64,000 bases of DNA, taken from Blattabacterium cuenoti (GTDB taxonomy: Bacteria; Bacteroidota; Bacteroidia; Flavobacteriales; Blattabacteriaceae). Below are positions 27,303 to 36,443 of the stretch, one piece after another. The DNA is taken from NCBI RefSeq assembly GCF_014251635.1, contig NZ_CP059194.1:62001-126000 (forward strand). Reading direction: 5' to 3'. A model generated the notes under the pieces. The model saw nothing but the letters and a program-made list of their open reading frames with translations. It was not told the DNA's origin and ran no database searches. Position 1 is the stretch's first letter, and each line of letters starts with the position of its first letter. The position numbers and the translations under genes were made by a program.

Positions 27303-27869
27303 ATGTTTTCAAATAAAAAAATCATTCAACATTACGCTAGAGTTTTTTTTGAGTATTCTATTACTCATATTCATAATAGTGAAATCTTTTATCTTAAAAT
27401 TAAGAAAACATCTTCTTTATTAAAAGAAAATATAGATTTATATAAGATTATTCATACTTCTTTATTAAAGAAAGAAAAAAAAATAGAAATTTTCAAAAAA
27501 ATACTTTATAATTTTGATGTTTTTCTTTTTCAATTTGTTAAACTATTAATTCTAAGAAAAAGAGAATCTCTTTTAGAAAAAATTTTTATAGAATATCAGA
27601 AAATATACGAAGAAGAGAAAAAAGGATTAATAAAATCTATTGTTATCTCTGCTTATCCTTTGAATAAGGAGATGCAAGAAATAATTGCACATAAAATAAC
27701 AACTAATTGTCATAAAAAATATGAAAATAAAAATAAAAAAAAATTTCATATCATTAATAAAATTGATAAATCTATTATTGGGGGGTTTATATTTCGTATA
27801 GGATATAAAGAATGGAATTTTAGCGTTCAAAAACAATTGTTACATCTTATAAAAATATTTCATAAATAA
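27303..27869 (+). CDS. atpH: ATP synthase F1 subunit delta
   Basis: This is a 188-residue OSCP/delta subunit. It is divergent in sequence, but the position between atpF and atpA and the C-terminal block IDKSIIGGFIFRIGYKEWNFSVQKQL identify it. It connects the peripheral stalk to the top of F1. A 20-bp perfect palindrome separates it from atpA. Confidence 0.92.
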   Translation: MFSNKKIIQHYARVFFEYSITHIHNSEIFYLKIKKTSSLLKENIDLYKIIHTSLLKKEKKIEIFKKILYNFDVFLFQFVKLLILRKRESLLEKIFIEYQKIYEEEKKGLIKSIVISAYPLNKEMQEIIAHKITTNCHKKYENKNKKKFHIINKIDKSIIGGFIFRIGYKEWNFSVQKQLLHLIKIFHK

Positions 27870-27876
27870 TTAATAA

Positions 27877-27896
27877 AAAATAAAAGCTTTTATTTT
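27877..27896. repeat. 20-bp perfect palindrome just upstream of atpA
   Basis: AAAATAAAAG (27877-27886) is followed directly by its reverse complement CTTTTATTTT (27887-27896), three bases before the atpA ATG at 27900. It covers the place where a ribosome-binding site would lie. It could be a protein-binding dyad, a translational hairpin, or chance in AT-rich DNA. Confidence 0.6.
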
Positions 27897-27899
27897 CAT

Positions 27900-29480
27900 A
27901 TGTCAGATATAAAATATTCTGAAATATCATCAATTCTTAAGGAAGAATTATCAAATTTTAAGTTTGAATCAAAATTATCAGAGTTTGGGATAATTGTTCA
28001 AATAGGAGATGGTGTCGTTAGATCTTTTGGACTAAATTCTGCTTTTTATGGGGAATTAGTAGAATTCCATGATGGAATAAAAGGTATGGTTTTAAATCTA
28101 GAAGAAGATCACGTTAGTATCGTTTTACTTAGTTCATCAAAAAATTTGAAAGAAGGAGATATAGTAAAAAGAACTGGAAAAATTTTGTCGATAAAAGTAG
28201 GAGAAAATATGTTAGGTCGTGTTGTTGATGTATTAGGAAGGCCTATAGATGGTAAAGGACCTATAAAAGGAAAGTTATTTGAAATGCCTTTGGAAAGAAA
28301 GGCCCCAGGAGTTATTTATAGAGAACCTGTGAAAGAACCCCTTCAAACTGGTATAAAATTTATAGATTCTATGATTCCCATAGGAAAAGGACAAAGAGAA
28401 TTAATTATTGGAGATAGACAAACTGGAAAAACAACTATAGCTATTGATACGATTATTAATCAAAAAAGATTTTTTGAAAAAAAGAAACCTGTTTATTGTA
28501 TTTATGTCGCCATTAGTCAAAAAGGTTCTACAATAGCTAGAATTTCAAGAATATTGCAAGAAAAAGGAGCGATGTCTTATACAATTATAGTATCTGCAAC
28601 TTCTTCAGATCCAGTTTCTATGCAGGTTTTTGCTCCTTTTTCTGGAACTGCTATAGGAGAATATTTTCGGGATACTGGTCGTTCTTCTTTAGTGGTATAC
28701 GATGATCTTTCAAAACAAGCGGTTTCTTATCGGGAAATATCTCTCCTACTACGACGTCCACCTGGTAGAGAAGCCTATCCAGGAGATGTTTTTTATTTAC
28801 ATTCTCGTCTTTTAGAACGAGCTTCTAAAATTATAAAGGATCAAAAAATGGTTGAAAAAATGAATGATATCCCATCTTCTATTAGAAAACAAATTAAAGG
28901 TGGAGGATCTTTAACTGCATTGCCTATTATTGAAACTCAATCTGGAGATATTTCTTCTTATATTCCTACTAATGTTATTTCTATTACAGATGGACAGATT
29001 TTTTTAGAAAAAGATTTATTTCATTCTGGAATTCGTCCTGCAATTAATGAAAGTATATCTGTTTCTCGTGTAGGAGGATCTGCACAAATTCAATCTATGA
29101 GAAAAATATCTGGAACTCTAAAGTTAGATCAAGCTCAATTTAGAGAATTAGAATCTTTTTCAAAATTTGGCTCTGAACTAGATTCATCTACTATGAATAT
29201 TCTCAGAAAAGGAAGAATTAATATAGAAATATTAAAACAACCTCCTCATACACCTTATGATATAGCAGATCAAATAGCTATTATTTATGCTGGGACTAAA
29301 AATTTACTCAAAAAAATCCCTATTGATAAAATTTCAGATTTTGAAAAAGAATATCTTTTATATTTAAAAGAAAAACATGAAAATATCTTAAATTTTTTAA
29401 GAAATGGAATTTTTGACGAAAAAATATCTGATATTTTAGAAACAGTAGCCTTAGAACTAACTGATAAATACGTTTCTTAA
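27900..29480 (+). CDS. atpA: ATP synthase F1 subunit alpha
   Basis: This 526-residue alpha subunit has an intact P-loop (GDRQTGKTT), the [42 protein letters not shown] region (positions about 275-320) and the complete C-terminal helical domain. It is non-catalytic but nucleotide-binding in F1. The catalytic beta and the epsilon subunits are not in this window, as expected for Bacteroidota. Confidence 0.97.
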   Translation: MSDIKYSEISSILKEELSNFKFESKLSEFGIIVQIGDGVVRSFGLNSAFYGELVEFHDGIKGMVLNLEEDHVSIVLLSSSKNLKEGDIVKRTGKILSIKVGENMLGRVVDVLGRPIDGKGPIKGKLFEMPLERKAPGVIYREPVKEPLQTGIKFIDSMIPIGKGQRELIIGDRQTGKTTIAIDTIINQKRFFEKKKPVYCIYVAISQKGSTIARISRILQEKGAMSYTIIVSATSSDPVSMQVFAPFSGTAIGEYFRDTGRSSLVVYDDLSKQAVSYREISLLLRRPPGREAYPGDVFYLHSRLLERASKIIKDQKMVEKMNDIPSSIRKQIKGGGSLTALPIIETQSGDISSYIPTNVISITDGQIFLEKDLFHSGIRPAINESISVSRVGGSAQIQSMRKISGTLKLDQAQFRELESFSKFGSELDSSTMNILRKGRINIEILKQPPHTPYDIADQIAIIYAGTKNLLKKIPIDKISDFEKEYLLYLKEKHENILNFLRNGIFDEKISDILETVALELTDKYVS

Positions 29481-29489
29481 ATTTTTATT

Positions 29490-30368
29490 ATGTCTAATCC
29501 AAAAGAAATTAAGAGAAGAATATTATCTATAGAATCAGTTATAAAAACAACAGAAGCAATGAAAATGATTTCTATAGTAAAATTACGAAAAACAAAAGAT
29601 TTACTTATGAAAATGAAAATTTATTTAGATTATATCGAGACAATTCTTTTAGATCTTTTGTTTACAGAATCAGAATTTAAAGAAAATTTTGAAAACAATC
29701 AATATTTTTCTGAAACTGGAAAAGGAAACATGAAATTGTTTATTGTATTTACTTCTGATCGTGGTTTATGTGGTTCTTTTAATTCTTTAATTTTTGAAAA
29801 AATTAATCATATTTTTAAAAAAAAAGGATATTTACATAATGAATGCATGTTTTTTTCTATCGGTAAAAAAGGATTTGATTTTTTATGTAAAAAATATAAT
29901 ATGTACAATAAAAATTGGATCGGAAATGATTTATCTAATCGAAAAATTCAACTTTTAGTGTCAGAGTTAATTTCTGATTTTTTAAAAAAAAAATTTTGTT
30001 CTATTTATTTAATATACAATAATTTAAAAAAAACCTTATTTCAAGAAATAAACATAGAGAGATTTCTTCCAATTACTTATGAAAATTTTAAAAAAAAAAA
30101 GTTAGAAATATCCTACATTTTAGAACCTTCTCAAAAAAAAATATTAAATTTTATAATTCCTAAATTTTTAAATGCAAAATTACTAAAAATTTTCTTGGAA
30201 TCGACCACAGCAGAACATACTGCTCGTATGATATCTATGCATAAAGCTGCAGAAAACGCATCTGACATTAAACATAATCTAATCTTAAATTATAATAAAG
30301 AAAGACAAACTACGATTACTAAAGAAATACTTGAAATTATTAGTGGATTAGAATCTTTAAATAAATAA
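29490..30368 (+). CDS. atpG: ATP synthase F1 subunit gamma
   Basis: This is the 292-residue rotor subunit. N-terminal EIKRRILSIESVIKTTEAMKMIS and C-terminal EHTARMISMHKAAENASDI are the conserved coiled-coil ends; TSDRGLCGSFN lies in the Rossmann-like middle. The coding sequence contains an A11 run (30090-30100) read in frame. It is the last gene of the operon, and trpS starts 13 bp later. Confidence 0.95.
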   Translation: MSNPKEIKRRILSIESVIKTTEAMKMISIVKLRKTKDLLMKMKIYLDYIETILLDLLFTESEFKENFENNQYFSETGKGNMKLFIVFTSDRGLCGSFNSLIFEKINHIFKKKGYLHNECMFFSIGKKGFDFLCKKYNMYNKNWIGNDLSNRKIQLLVSELISDFLKKKFCSIYLIYNNLKKTLFQEINIERFLPITYENFKKKKLEISYILEPSQKKILNFIIPKFLNAKLLKIFLESTTAEHTARMISMHKAAENASDIKHNLILNYNKERQTTITKEILEIISGLESLNK

Positions 30369-30381
30369 AAAACACATAATT

Positions 30382-31374
30382 ATGGAAAGAATGTTAACAG
30401 GAATCAGAAGCACAGGTACCCCTCACTTAGGTAATATTTTAGGAGTTATTATTCCGTCTGTATCCATAGCTAACAAAAACAAAAAACATTCTTCATTTAT
30501 ATTTATAGCGGATTTTCATTCTATGGTTCAAATAGATAACGTAAAAATAATAAAGAATAATACTTATCAAATTGCAGCGGCATGGTTAGCTTTTGGATTA
30601 GATATAGATAATTGTTTATTTTACAGACAATCCGATGTTTCATTAGTTACTGAATTAGCTTGGTATTTTAATTGTTTCTATCCATACCAAAGACTTTCAT
30701 TAGCTCATGCTTTCAAAAAGGAATTGAAAGAAACAGATAAAGGAAAAATAAGTGTGGGGTTATTTACTTATCCTATTTTAATGGCTGCTGATATTTTACT
30801 TTATAATGCAAAACTCATTCCAGTAGGAAAAGATCAATTACAACATATAGAAATTACTCGTCGTATAGCCAATTTTTTTAATAAAAAAATAGGGAAAAAA
30901 TTATTTGTATTACCTAATGCTTTTTTACAAAAAAAAAATATGTTTGTGATAGGAACAGATGGAGAAAAAATGAGTAAATCTAAAAAAAATTATATTAATA
31001 TTTTTTCTTCAGATGAAGTTTTGAAAAAACAGATTATGAGTATTCGTACAGATAGTAAATCTGTAAAAGAAAAAAAAAATCCTGAAACGGATTATATCAT
31101 GTCTTTATACAGTTTGATCGCTCCTTTAGACAAAATAGAGATTATGAAAAAAAGATATATCAGAGGAGGATATGGATACTTTGAGGCAAAAATTGCATTA
31201 TACGAACATATTATTCATAAATTTTCCTCGGAGAGAGAGAAATTTTTTTATTTTTTGAAAAACAAATCTTTATTAGATCATATTTTATCTTTGGGTGCTA
31301 AGAAAGCGAAAAACATAGCCTACAAAAGATTAAATTGCATTAGAAAACATTTGAGATTCAATTCTATAATTTGA
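30382..31374 (+). CDS. trpS: Tryptophanyl-tRNA synthetase
   Basis: This is a 330-residue class I synthetase. The HIGH-like motif reads GTPHLGNILG near the N-terminus, KMSKS is exact (GEKMSKSKKN), and the VPVGKDQ-like segment is IPVGKDQLQHIEITR. Length is normal. It follows atpG at 13 bp and may be co-transcribed with the ATP synthase genes. Confidence 0.95.
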   Translation: MERMLTGIRSTGTPHLGNILGVIIPSVSIANKNKKHSSFIFIADFHSMVQIDNVKIIKNNTYQIAAAWLAFGLDIDNCLFYRQSDVSLVTELAWYFNCFYPYQRLSLAHAFKKELKETDKGKISVGLFTYPILMAADILLYNAKLIPVGKDQLQHIEITRRIANFFNKKIGKKLFVLPNAFLQKKNMFVIGTDGEKMSKSKKNYINIFSSDEVLKKQIMSIRTDSKSVKEKKNPETDYIMSLYSLIAPLDKIEIMKKRYIRGGYGYFEAKIALYEHIIHKFSSEREKFFYFLKNKSLLDHILSLGAKKAKNIAYKRLNCIRKHLRFNSII

Positions 31375-31382
31375 TTTATCAA

Positions 31383-31397
31383 ATGTCATTATGACAT
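31383..31397. promoter_or_regulatory. Inverted repeat upstream of the grpE promoter
   Basis: ATGTCA-TTA-TGACAT is a perfect 6+6 dyad, 12 bases 5' of the -24/-12 element in the trpS-grpE gap. It could be an operator or activator site. It is not CIRCE. It is too close for a classical distant enhancer, so its role is uncertain. Confidence 0.35.
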
Positions 31398-31408
31398 CAT
31401 TATAATTT

Positions 31409-31424
31409 TTGGCAAATCTTTTGC
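31409..31424 (+). promoter_or_regulatory. Sigma-54-type -24/-12 promoter for grpE-dnaJ
   Basis: TTGGCAAATCTTTTGC contains TGGCA (-24) and TTGC (-12) with exactly ten bases between the invariant GG and GC, the spacing of sigma-54 promoters. The start of transcription would fall near 31436, some 30 bases before the grpE ATG at 31466. It lies in non-coding DNA after trpS. A sigma-54 gene and an activator must exist elsewhere for it to work. Confidence 0.55.
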
Positions 31425-31465
31425 CCACAGTCCGTAGAATTATATTGAAAAATATTTTTTATATT

Positions 31466-32062
31466 ATGGATATCAATATCAACCAAAAACAAAAAAATAC
31501 TGAAAAACAGTCAAATCCATCTAATGATATGTCTGATGGAGTATTCTCCTCTTGTAAAAGAGAAATACATGATCCATTAAAAAAAGAAATTGAGTTTCTT
31601 AAAGAAGAATTAAAAAAAGAAAAAGAAGAAGAATTAAAAAAAGAAAAAGATAAATTTTTACGTCTTTTTGCAGAATTTGAGAATTATAAGAAACGTATTC
31701 AAAAAGAAAGATTTGATATTTTCAGAAATGTTCATGAACAAATTCTTATAGATTTAGTTCCGATTTTAGATGATTTTGAACGAGGAATTAAAGAATTAAA
31801 AAAATATAAATATAAAGATGAACATCTTGTAAAGGGAGTTTTTTTGATACAAGAGAAACTTATTAAAATTTTAAAAGAAAAAGGATTGAATAAAATCAAA
31901 ATAAAAAAAGGAGATGATTTTAACACAGATTTTCATGAGGCTATAACACAAATTCCAGCTGTTACAGAAAATTTGAAAGGAAAAATTATAGAAATCATAG
32001 AAGCTGGATATATTCTAAAAGAAAAAGTGATACGTCATGCTAAAGTTATTACCGGAAAATAA
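31466..32062 (+). CDS. grpE: Nucleotide exchange factor GrpE
   Basis: This is the DnaK nucleotide-exchange factor, 198 residues from ATG 31466 (MDININQKQKN). A TTG at 31409 is in frame but lies inside the promoter element, so it was rejected. The long N-terminal coiled coil (about residues 40-95) is followed by the beta domain with FNTDFHEAITQIP and IIEIIEAGYILKEKVIRHAKV. An 8-residue tandem duplication (EELKKEKE, EELKKEKD) sits in the coiled coil. dnaJ follows after 21 bp. Confidence 0.93.
   Translation: MDININQKQKNTEKQSNPSNDMSDGVFSSCKREIHDPLKKEIEFLKEELKKEKEEELKKEKDKFLRLFAEFENYKKRIQKERFDIFRNVHEQILIDLVPILDDFERGIKELKKYKYKDEHLVKGVFLIQEKLIKILKEKGLNKIKIKKGDDFNTDFHEAITQIPAVTENLKGKIIEIIEAGYILKEKVIRHAKVITGK
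31604..31651 (+). repeat. 24-bp tandem duplication within grpE
   Basis: Units 31604-31627 and 31628-31651 differ only at the last base. Each encodes EELKKEK plus E or D. The reading frame is kept, but eight residues do not match a heptad, so the coiled-coil register shifts. Confidence 0.9.
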
Positions 32063-32083
32063 TAATTCATAATTTTTATCTTC

Positions 32084-33202
32084 ATGATGAAAAAAGATTA
32101 TTACGAAGTATTAGGAGTTTCTAGAAACGCTTCTCCAGAAGAAATAAAAAAAGCTTATCGAAAACTAGCAATAAAATATCATCCAGATAAGAATTTAGAT
32201 AATAAAAAAAAAGCGGAAGAAAAATTTAAAGAAGCAGCTGAAGCTTATGAAATTTTAAGCAATCCAGAAAAAAGACAACGTTATGATAAATTTGGACATT
32301 CTGGAGTGAAAGGAAATCGGGCTGGTTCAGGAATGAACATGGAGGATATTTTTGCAAATTTTGGAGATATTTTTGCAGATGCGTTTGGAGAAGGTTTTTC
32401 CAGTTTTGGATTTGGAAGATCCAACATACATAAAACTATTAAAGGGAGTGATTTAAGAATCAGAGTAAAACTTTCATTAGAAGAAATAGCTAATGGAGTA
32501 GAAAAAAAAGTTAAAGTAAAGAGACTCAAAGTTGCTAAAGGAATACAATTTAAAAATTGTATTCCTTGTAATGGTAGTGGTCAAATAATACGAATAACCA
32601 ACACTATTTTAGGAAGAATGCAAACCACTTCTCAATGTGGGACATGCTCTGGAACGGGGAAAATCATTGAAAATATTCCTTATGGAGCTAATAAACATGG
32701 ATTAATTAAAGAAGAAGAATTAGTAAATATTAAAATTCCCGCAGGTCTTACAGAAGGAATTCAATTAAAAGTTTCTGAAAAAGGGAATGAAGCCCCATTT
32801 GGTGGAATTTCTGGTGATTTGATTGTATTAATTGAGGAAATTCCTCATCCTAAATTAAAAAGAGAAGGGAGCAATCTTCATTATGATTTGTACATATCAT
32901 TTCCAGATGCAATATTGGGTTCTTTAAAAGAAGTACCTACCATTAATGGAAAAGCAAGAATAAAAATAGATCCAGGAACACAATCAGGAAAGACTCTGAG
33001 GCTAAAAAATAAAGGATTACCTAATCTTGAAGGATATGGATATGGGAGCCTTTTAATTCATGTGAATGTTTGGACTCCAAAAAAAATTAATGAAGAACAA
33101 AGAAAATTTTTTGAAAGAATGAGAAAAAATGAAAATTTTCTTCCTCATCCTGGAAATTCAGAAAAATCGTTTTTTGATCGTGTAAGGGAGATGTTTTCTT
33201 AA
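32084..33202 (+). CDS. dnaJ: Chaperone protein DnaJ
   Basis: This 372-residue Hsp40 has the J-domain with HPD (KYHPDKN), then a Gly/Phe region, a cysteine region and the C-terminal substrate domains. Only two CxxCxGxG zinc motifs are seen (CIPCNGSG and CGTCSGTG) instead of the four of E. coli DnaJ, so probably one zinc site. I recall a similar reduced finger in other Bacteroidota. It forms an operon with grpE; dnaK is elsewhere. The start could be either of the two ATGs at 32084 and 32087. Confidence 0.94.
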   Translation: MMKKDYYEVLGVSRNASPEEIKKAYRKLAIKYHPDKNLDNKKKAEEKFKEAAEAYEILSNPEKRQRYDKFGHSGVKGNRAGSGMNMEDIFANFGDIFADAFGEGFSSFGFGRSNIHKTIKGSDLRIRVKLSLEEIANGVEKKVKVKRLKVAKGIQFKNCIPCNGSGQIIRITNTILGRMQTTSQCGTCSGTGKIIENIPYGANKHGLIKEEELVNIKIPAGLTEGIQLKVSEKGNEAPFGGISGDLIVLIEEIPHPKLKREGSNLHYDLYISFPDAILGSLKEVPTINGKARIKIDPGTQSGKTLRLKNKGLPNLEGYGYGSLLIHVNVWTPKKINEEQRKFFERMRKNENFLPHPGNSEKSFFDRVREMFS

Positions 33203-33226
33203 AAAAGAAAATAAATTTTTATCGAA

Positions 33227-34444
33227 ATGCAAAAAGTAATAGTTGGGCTTTCAGGAGGAGTAGATTCAAGTGTAGCTGCATTAATTCTTAAAAAAAGGGG
33301 GTATGAAGTCATTGGTTTGTTTATGCATAATTGGGAAGATAAAGATTCTAATAATAAATGTACTTGGAAAGAAGACAGCATTGATGCTATGTTAGTTGCT
33401 AAACAATTAGATATTCCCTTTCAAGTCGTAGAAATGAAAAATGAATACGAAAAACATGTTATCAATTATATGTTTAACGATTATAGATCAGGAAAAACCC
33501 CTAATCCAGATGTTTTGTGTAATAGAGAAATAAAATTTAATGTTTTTTTGAAAAAAGCCCTTGATTTAGGAGCGGATTTTATTGCTACAGGACATTATGT
33601 AAATAAAGAAAAAATTGTAAAAAATCAAAAAACGATTTATCGTCTTTTGATTGGAAAAGACCTTGATAAAGATCAATCATATTTTTTATGTCAATTAACG
33701 CAATATCAATTGAAAAAATCCTTATTTCCATTAGGTTTATTGACTAAAAATCAAGTGAGAAAAATAGCAAAAAAGCATAAATTATGGAATGCTTCTAAAA
33801 AAGAATCTCAAGGTTTATGTTTTGTAGGAAAAATCAATTTACCAGATTTTCTCAAAAAAAGAATTCCTCCAAAAAAAGGAGAAATAGTATACATTAATTC
33901 TAATACATCAGTATATCAAGAAAAAAAATTTTTTTCTTCTAAAGAAAAAGAATTATTTTTTCTATCTAGAAAAAAAAAATACAAAAAATCAGATGGAAAA
34001 ATAATTGGGTATCATCAAGGTGCTCCTTATTTTACTAAAGGACAGCGAAAGGGGATAGCATTAGGAGGTTATAAAGAACCTCTTTTTGTTATAGATACTG
34101 ATATTAAAAACAATATTGTTTATACAGGTATGGGGAAACAACATCCAGGATTGTACAATAAATCTTTGTTTATTCAGGAAAAAAACATCCATTGGATACG
34201 AAAAGATCTTACTATTTTTGAAGGGGAACAAATGGATGTATTTTGTCGAATTCGTTATAGACAACCATTACAAAAATCAAAATTATATAAAATAAAAAAA
34301 GGAATGTTCATCGAATTTGAGCACATGCAATGTGCTATAACGGAAGGACAATTTGCAGCTTGGTATCTTGGAAAAGAATTAATAGGGTCAGGAGTTATTT
34401 ATATTATTTTATATTTTTTTTCAAAAATTGAATATATTTTATAA
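33227..34444 (+). CDS. mnmA: tRNA-specific 2-thiouridylase MnmA
   Basis: This 405-residue enzyme thiolates U34 of tRNA-Lys, -Glu and -Gln. The PP-loop is GLSGGVDSSVA at the N-terminus. The catalytic cysteines are in NPDVLCNREIKF and SQGLCFVGK. The C-terminal beta domain is complete and ends with a hydrophobic stretch. mnmG, which adds the partner U34 modification, is also in this window. Confidence 0.95.
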   Translation: MQKVIVGLSGGVDSSVAALILKKRGYEVIGLFMHNWEDKDSNNKCTWKEDSIDAMLVAKQLDIPFQVVEMKNEYEKHVINYMFNDYRSGKTPNPDVLCNREIKFNVFLKKALDLGADFIATGHYVNKEKIVKNQKTIYRLLIGKDLDKDQSYFLCQLTQYQLKKSLFPLGLLTKNQVRKIAKKHKLWNASKKESQGLCFVGKINLPDFLKKRIPPKKGEIVYINSNTSVYQEKKFFSSKEKELFFLSRKKKYKKSDGKIIGYHQGAPYFTKGQRKGIALGGYKEPLFVIDTDIKNNIVYTGMGKQHPGLYNKSLFIQEKNIHWIRKDLTIFEGEQMDVFCRIRYRQPLQKSKLYKIKKGMFIEFEHMQCAITEGQFAAWYLGKELIGSGVIYIILYFFSKIEYIL

Positions 34445-34751
34445 ATATAAAATTTTGTTTTATAATTTTTTCAAAAAGACAGTTTTTTTTGAAAAAAAGA
34501 AAAAATACATTGTTTAAACAATTTCTTAATTGAAAACTTTACAATATATTCATTAATAAATCAAAAAATAATAATATTATAAAAATAAATACCTAAAAAC
34601 CGCTTTTATATAATCTATTTTTTCATATTTTTGCATATTATATAATTCAAAATTTGTATAGTTTAGTTCATAAAAACTATTCAAGTTCGGTGTTATTTTT
34701 TTATCCCTACTTGATAGCTCAGTAGGGCTTTTTGATTTATTAAAATATTTC
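34445..34751 (+). promoter_or_regulatory. ilv operon leader region, possible attenuator
   Basis: This is 307 bp without a gene. The first ~200 bases are featureless A/T. The last 100 hold a 7-bp hairpin (ATAGTTT 34658-34664 with AAACTAT 34674-34680) and then a terminator-like hairpin at 34705-34727 just before ilvD. A frame open from 34597 to a TAG at 34723 (TTG at 34654 as a possible start) is rich in Leu, Val, Ile, Tyr and Phe codons and ends within the terminator stem, as leader peptides can. There is no ATG and no T-box sequence. Attenuation is an inference. Confidence 0.4.
34705..34733 (+). terminator. Intrinsic terminator-like hairpin 18 nt before ilvD
   Basis: CCCTACT (34705-34711) pairs with AGTAGGG (34721-34727) around TGATAGCTC, where two more pairs can form. 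The tail is CTTTTT (34728-34733). This is the most GC-rich hairpin I noticed in the intergenic DNA here. Its position directly before an operon start favours conditional readthrough over termination of distant mnmA. Confidence 0.6.
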
Positions 34752-36437
34752 ATGAAAAAAAGAATTAACGATTTTAGCAAGAAAATTACAAAAGAACCTA
34801 ATTTACCAGCAGCACATGCTATGTTGTATGCTACAGGAATGAAAGAATCCGATTTTCATAAAGCTCAAATAGGAATAGTTAGCAACTGGTACGAAGGAAA
34901 TCCTTGTAATATGCATTTAAATAAATTGTCTAAAATAATAAAATCATCGGTTGTAACTAAAGATTTAGTAGGATTTCAATTTACTACTATTGGAGTAAGC
35001 GATGGAATTACTATGGGGACATCAGGAATGAGATATTCGCTTCCTTCTAGGGAATTAATAGCAGACAGTATAGAGACTGTAGTCGCCTCTCATCATTATG
35101 ATGGAGTAATAGCTATACCTGGATGTGATAAAAATATACCAGGAGTAATGATCGCTTTACTACGATTGAATAGACCTTCTATAATTGTATATGGAGGAAG
35201 TATTTCTTCTGGTTATTATAATGGAAAAAAATTAGATGTCGTTTCATCTTTCGAAGCTTTAGGAAAAAAAAACACCTTTCAAATCACTGAAAATGAGTAT
35301 AATAATATTGTAAAGAATTCTTGCCCAGGACCAGGATCTTGTGGAGGGATGTATACAGCAAATACTATGGCTTCTGCTTTAGAAGTTATGGGAATGATGC
35401 TCCCTTACTCTTCTTCTTCTCCTTCAACAAGCGAAAATAAGAAAATAGAATGTGAAAAAGTTTCTATATATATTAAAAATTTATTAAAAAAAGAAATCAA
35501 ACCAAAAGATATAGTAACAAAAACTTCTATAGAAAATGGGGTAAAATTAGCGATGTGTTTGGGGGGATCTACTAATTTGATTTTACATTTTTTAGCTATT
35601 GCTAAATCGGCAAATATTGATTTTTCTTTAAAAGATTTTCAAAAAATTAGCAATCAAGTTCCTCTCATCGGAAATCTAAAACCTAGTGGGATTTTTTTAA
35701 TGGAAGATATTCATATGTACATAGGAGGTATGCCGGTTATTATAAAATATTTATTGAATGAAGGAATATTATCAGGAGACTGTTTAACCGTTACTGGAGA
35801 AACATTATCCAAAAATATGAAAAATATCCCAAATATAACTTTTAATCAAAAAATTATTCATCCTTTAGAAAAACCCATAAAAAAAAACGCACATATTAGA
35901 ATTTTGTACGGAAATTTATCCCCCGAAGGGGCAATCGCCAAAATTACTGGAAAAGAAGGAACAATTTTTCGGGGTATGGCTAATGTTTTTGATTCTGAGG
36001 AAGAAGCAAATCAAGCTATTTTAAACAATAAAATCTTACCTGGAGTAGTCATTGTTATTCGATATGTAGGGCCAATAGGTGGTCCAGGAATGCCAGAAAT
36101 GTTAAAACCAACATCTTATATTATGGGATCCGGATTAGGAAAAAAAGTAGCCCTTATTACAGATGGTAGATTTTCAGGAGGATCACATGGTTTTGTTGTA
36201 GGACATATCACTCCAGAAGCACAATCTGGAGGATTAATAGCTTTAGTCCAAAATAAAGATTTCATTAAAATAGACACGGAAAACAACATCATTACTCTTG
36301 AAGTAGAAGATGAAGAAATAGAAAAAAGGAGAAAATCATGGATTCCTCCTTTATTAAAAGTTCAAAAAGGATATTTATACAAATATACAAAAATGGTGTC
36401 TCCAGCTTCTGAAGGATGCATTACAGATCAATTTTAG
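34752..36437 (+). CDS. ilvD: Dihydroxy-acid dehydratase
   Basis: This 561-residue enzyme converts dihydroxy-acids to 2-keto acids in valine, isoleucine and leucine synthesis. Cluster cysteines are in PGCDKNIPG and CPGPGSCGGMYTANTM; other family blocks (GGSTNLILH, GRFSGGSHGFVVGHI, YVGPIGGPGMPEM) are intact. It heads ilvD-ilvB-ilvN-ilvC-ilvA behind a possible attenuator. Confidence 0.96.
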   Translation: MKKRINDFSKKITKEPNLPAAHAMLYATGMKESDFHKAQIGIVSNWYEGNPCNMHLNKLSKIIKSSVVTKDLVGFQFTTIGVSDGITMGTSGMRYSLPSRELIADSIETVVASHHYDGVIAIPGCDKNIPGVMIALLRLNRPSIIVYGGSISSGYYNGKKLDVVSSFEALGKKNTFQITENEYNNIVKNSCPGPGSCGGMYTANTMASALEVMGMMLPYSSSSPSTSENKKIECEKVSIYIKNLLKKEIKPKDIVTKTSIENGVKLAMCLGGSTNLILHFLAIAKSANIDFSLKDFQKISNQVPLIGNLKPSGIFLMEDIHMYIGGMPVIIKYLLNEGILSGDCLTVTGETLSKNMKNIPNITFNQKIIHPLEKPIKKNAHIRILYGNLSPEGAIAKITGKEGTIFRGMANVFDSEEEANQAILNNKILPGVVIVIRYVGPIGGPGMPEMLKPTSYIMGSGLGKKVALITDGRFSGGSHGFVVGHITPEAQSGGLIALVQNKDFIKIDTENNIITLEVEDEEIEKRRKSWIPPLLKVQKGYLYKYTKMVSPASEGCITDQF

Positions 36438-36443
36438 TTGTGT

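Noticed and set aside
31383-31425. CIRCE/HrcA operator before grpE
   Set aside because: The dyads present do not match TTAGCACTC-N9-GAGTGCTAA.
31409-32062. TTG start for grpE at 31409
   Set aside because: It would place the start codon within the -24 promoter element and add 19 residues unlike GrpE; ATG 31466 fits better.
34700-34745. tRNA-like stretch (TAGCTCAGTAGGG) before ilvD
   Set aside because: It resembles a tRNA D-arm, but there is no matching GAGC strand, anticodon stem, T-arm or acceptor pairing. The hairpin plus T-run explains it better.
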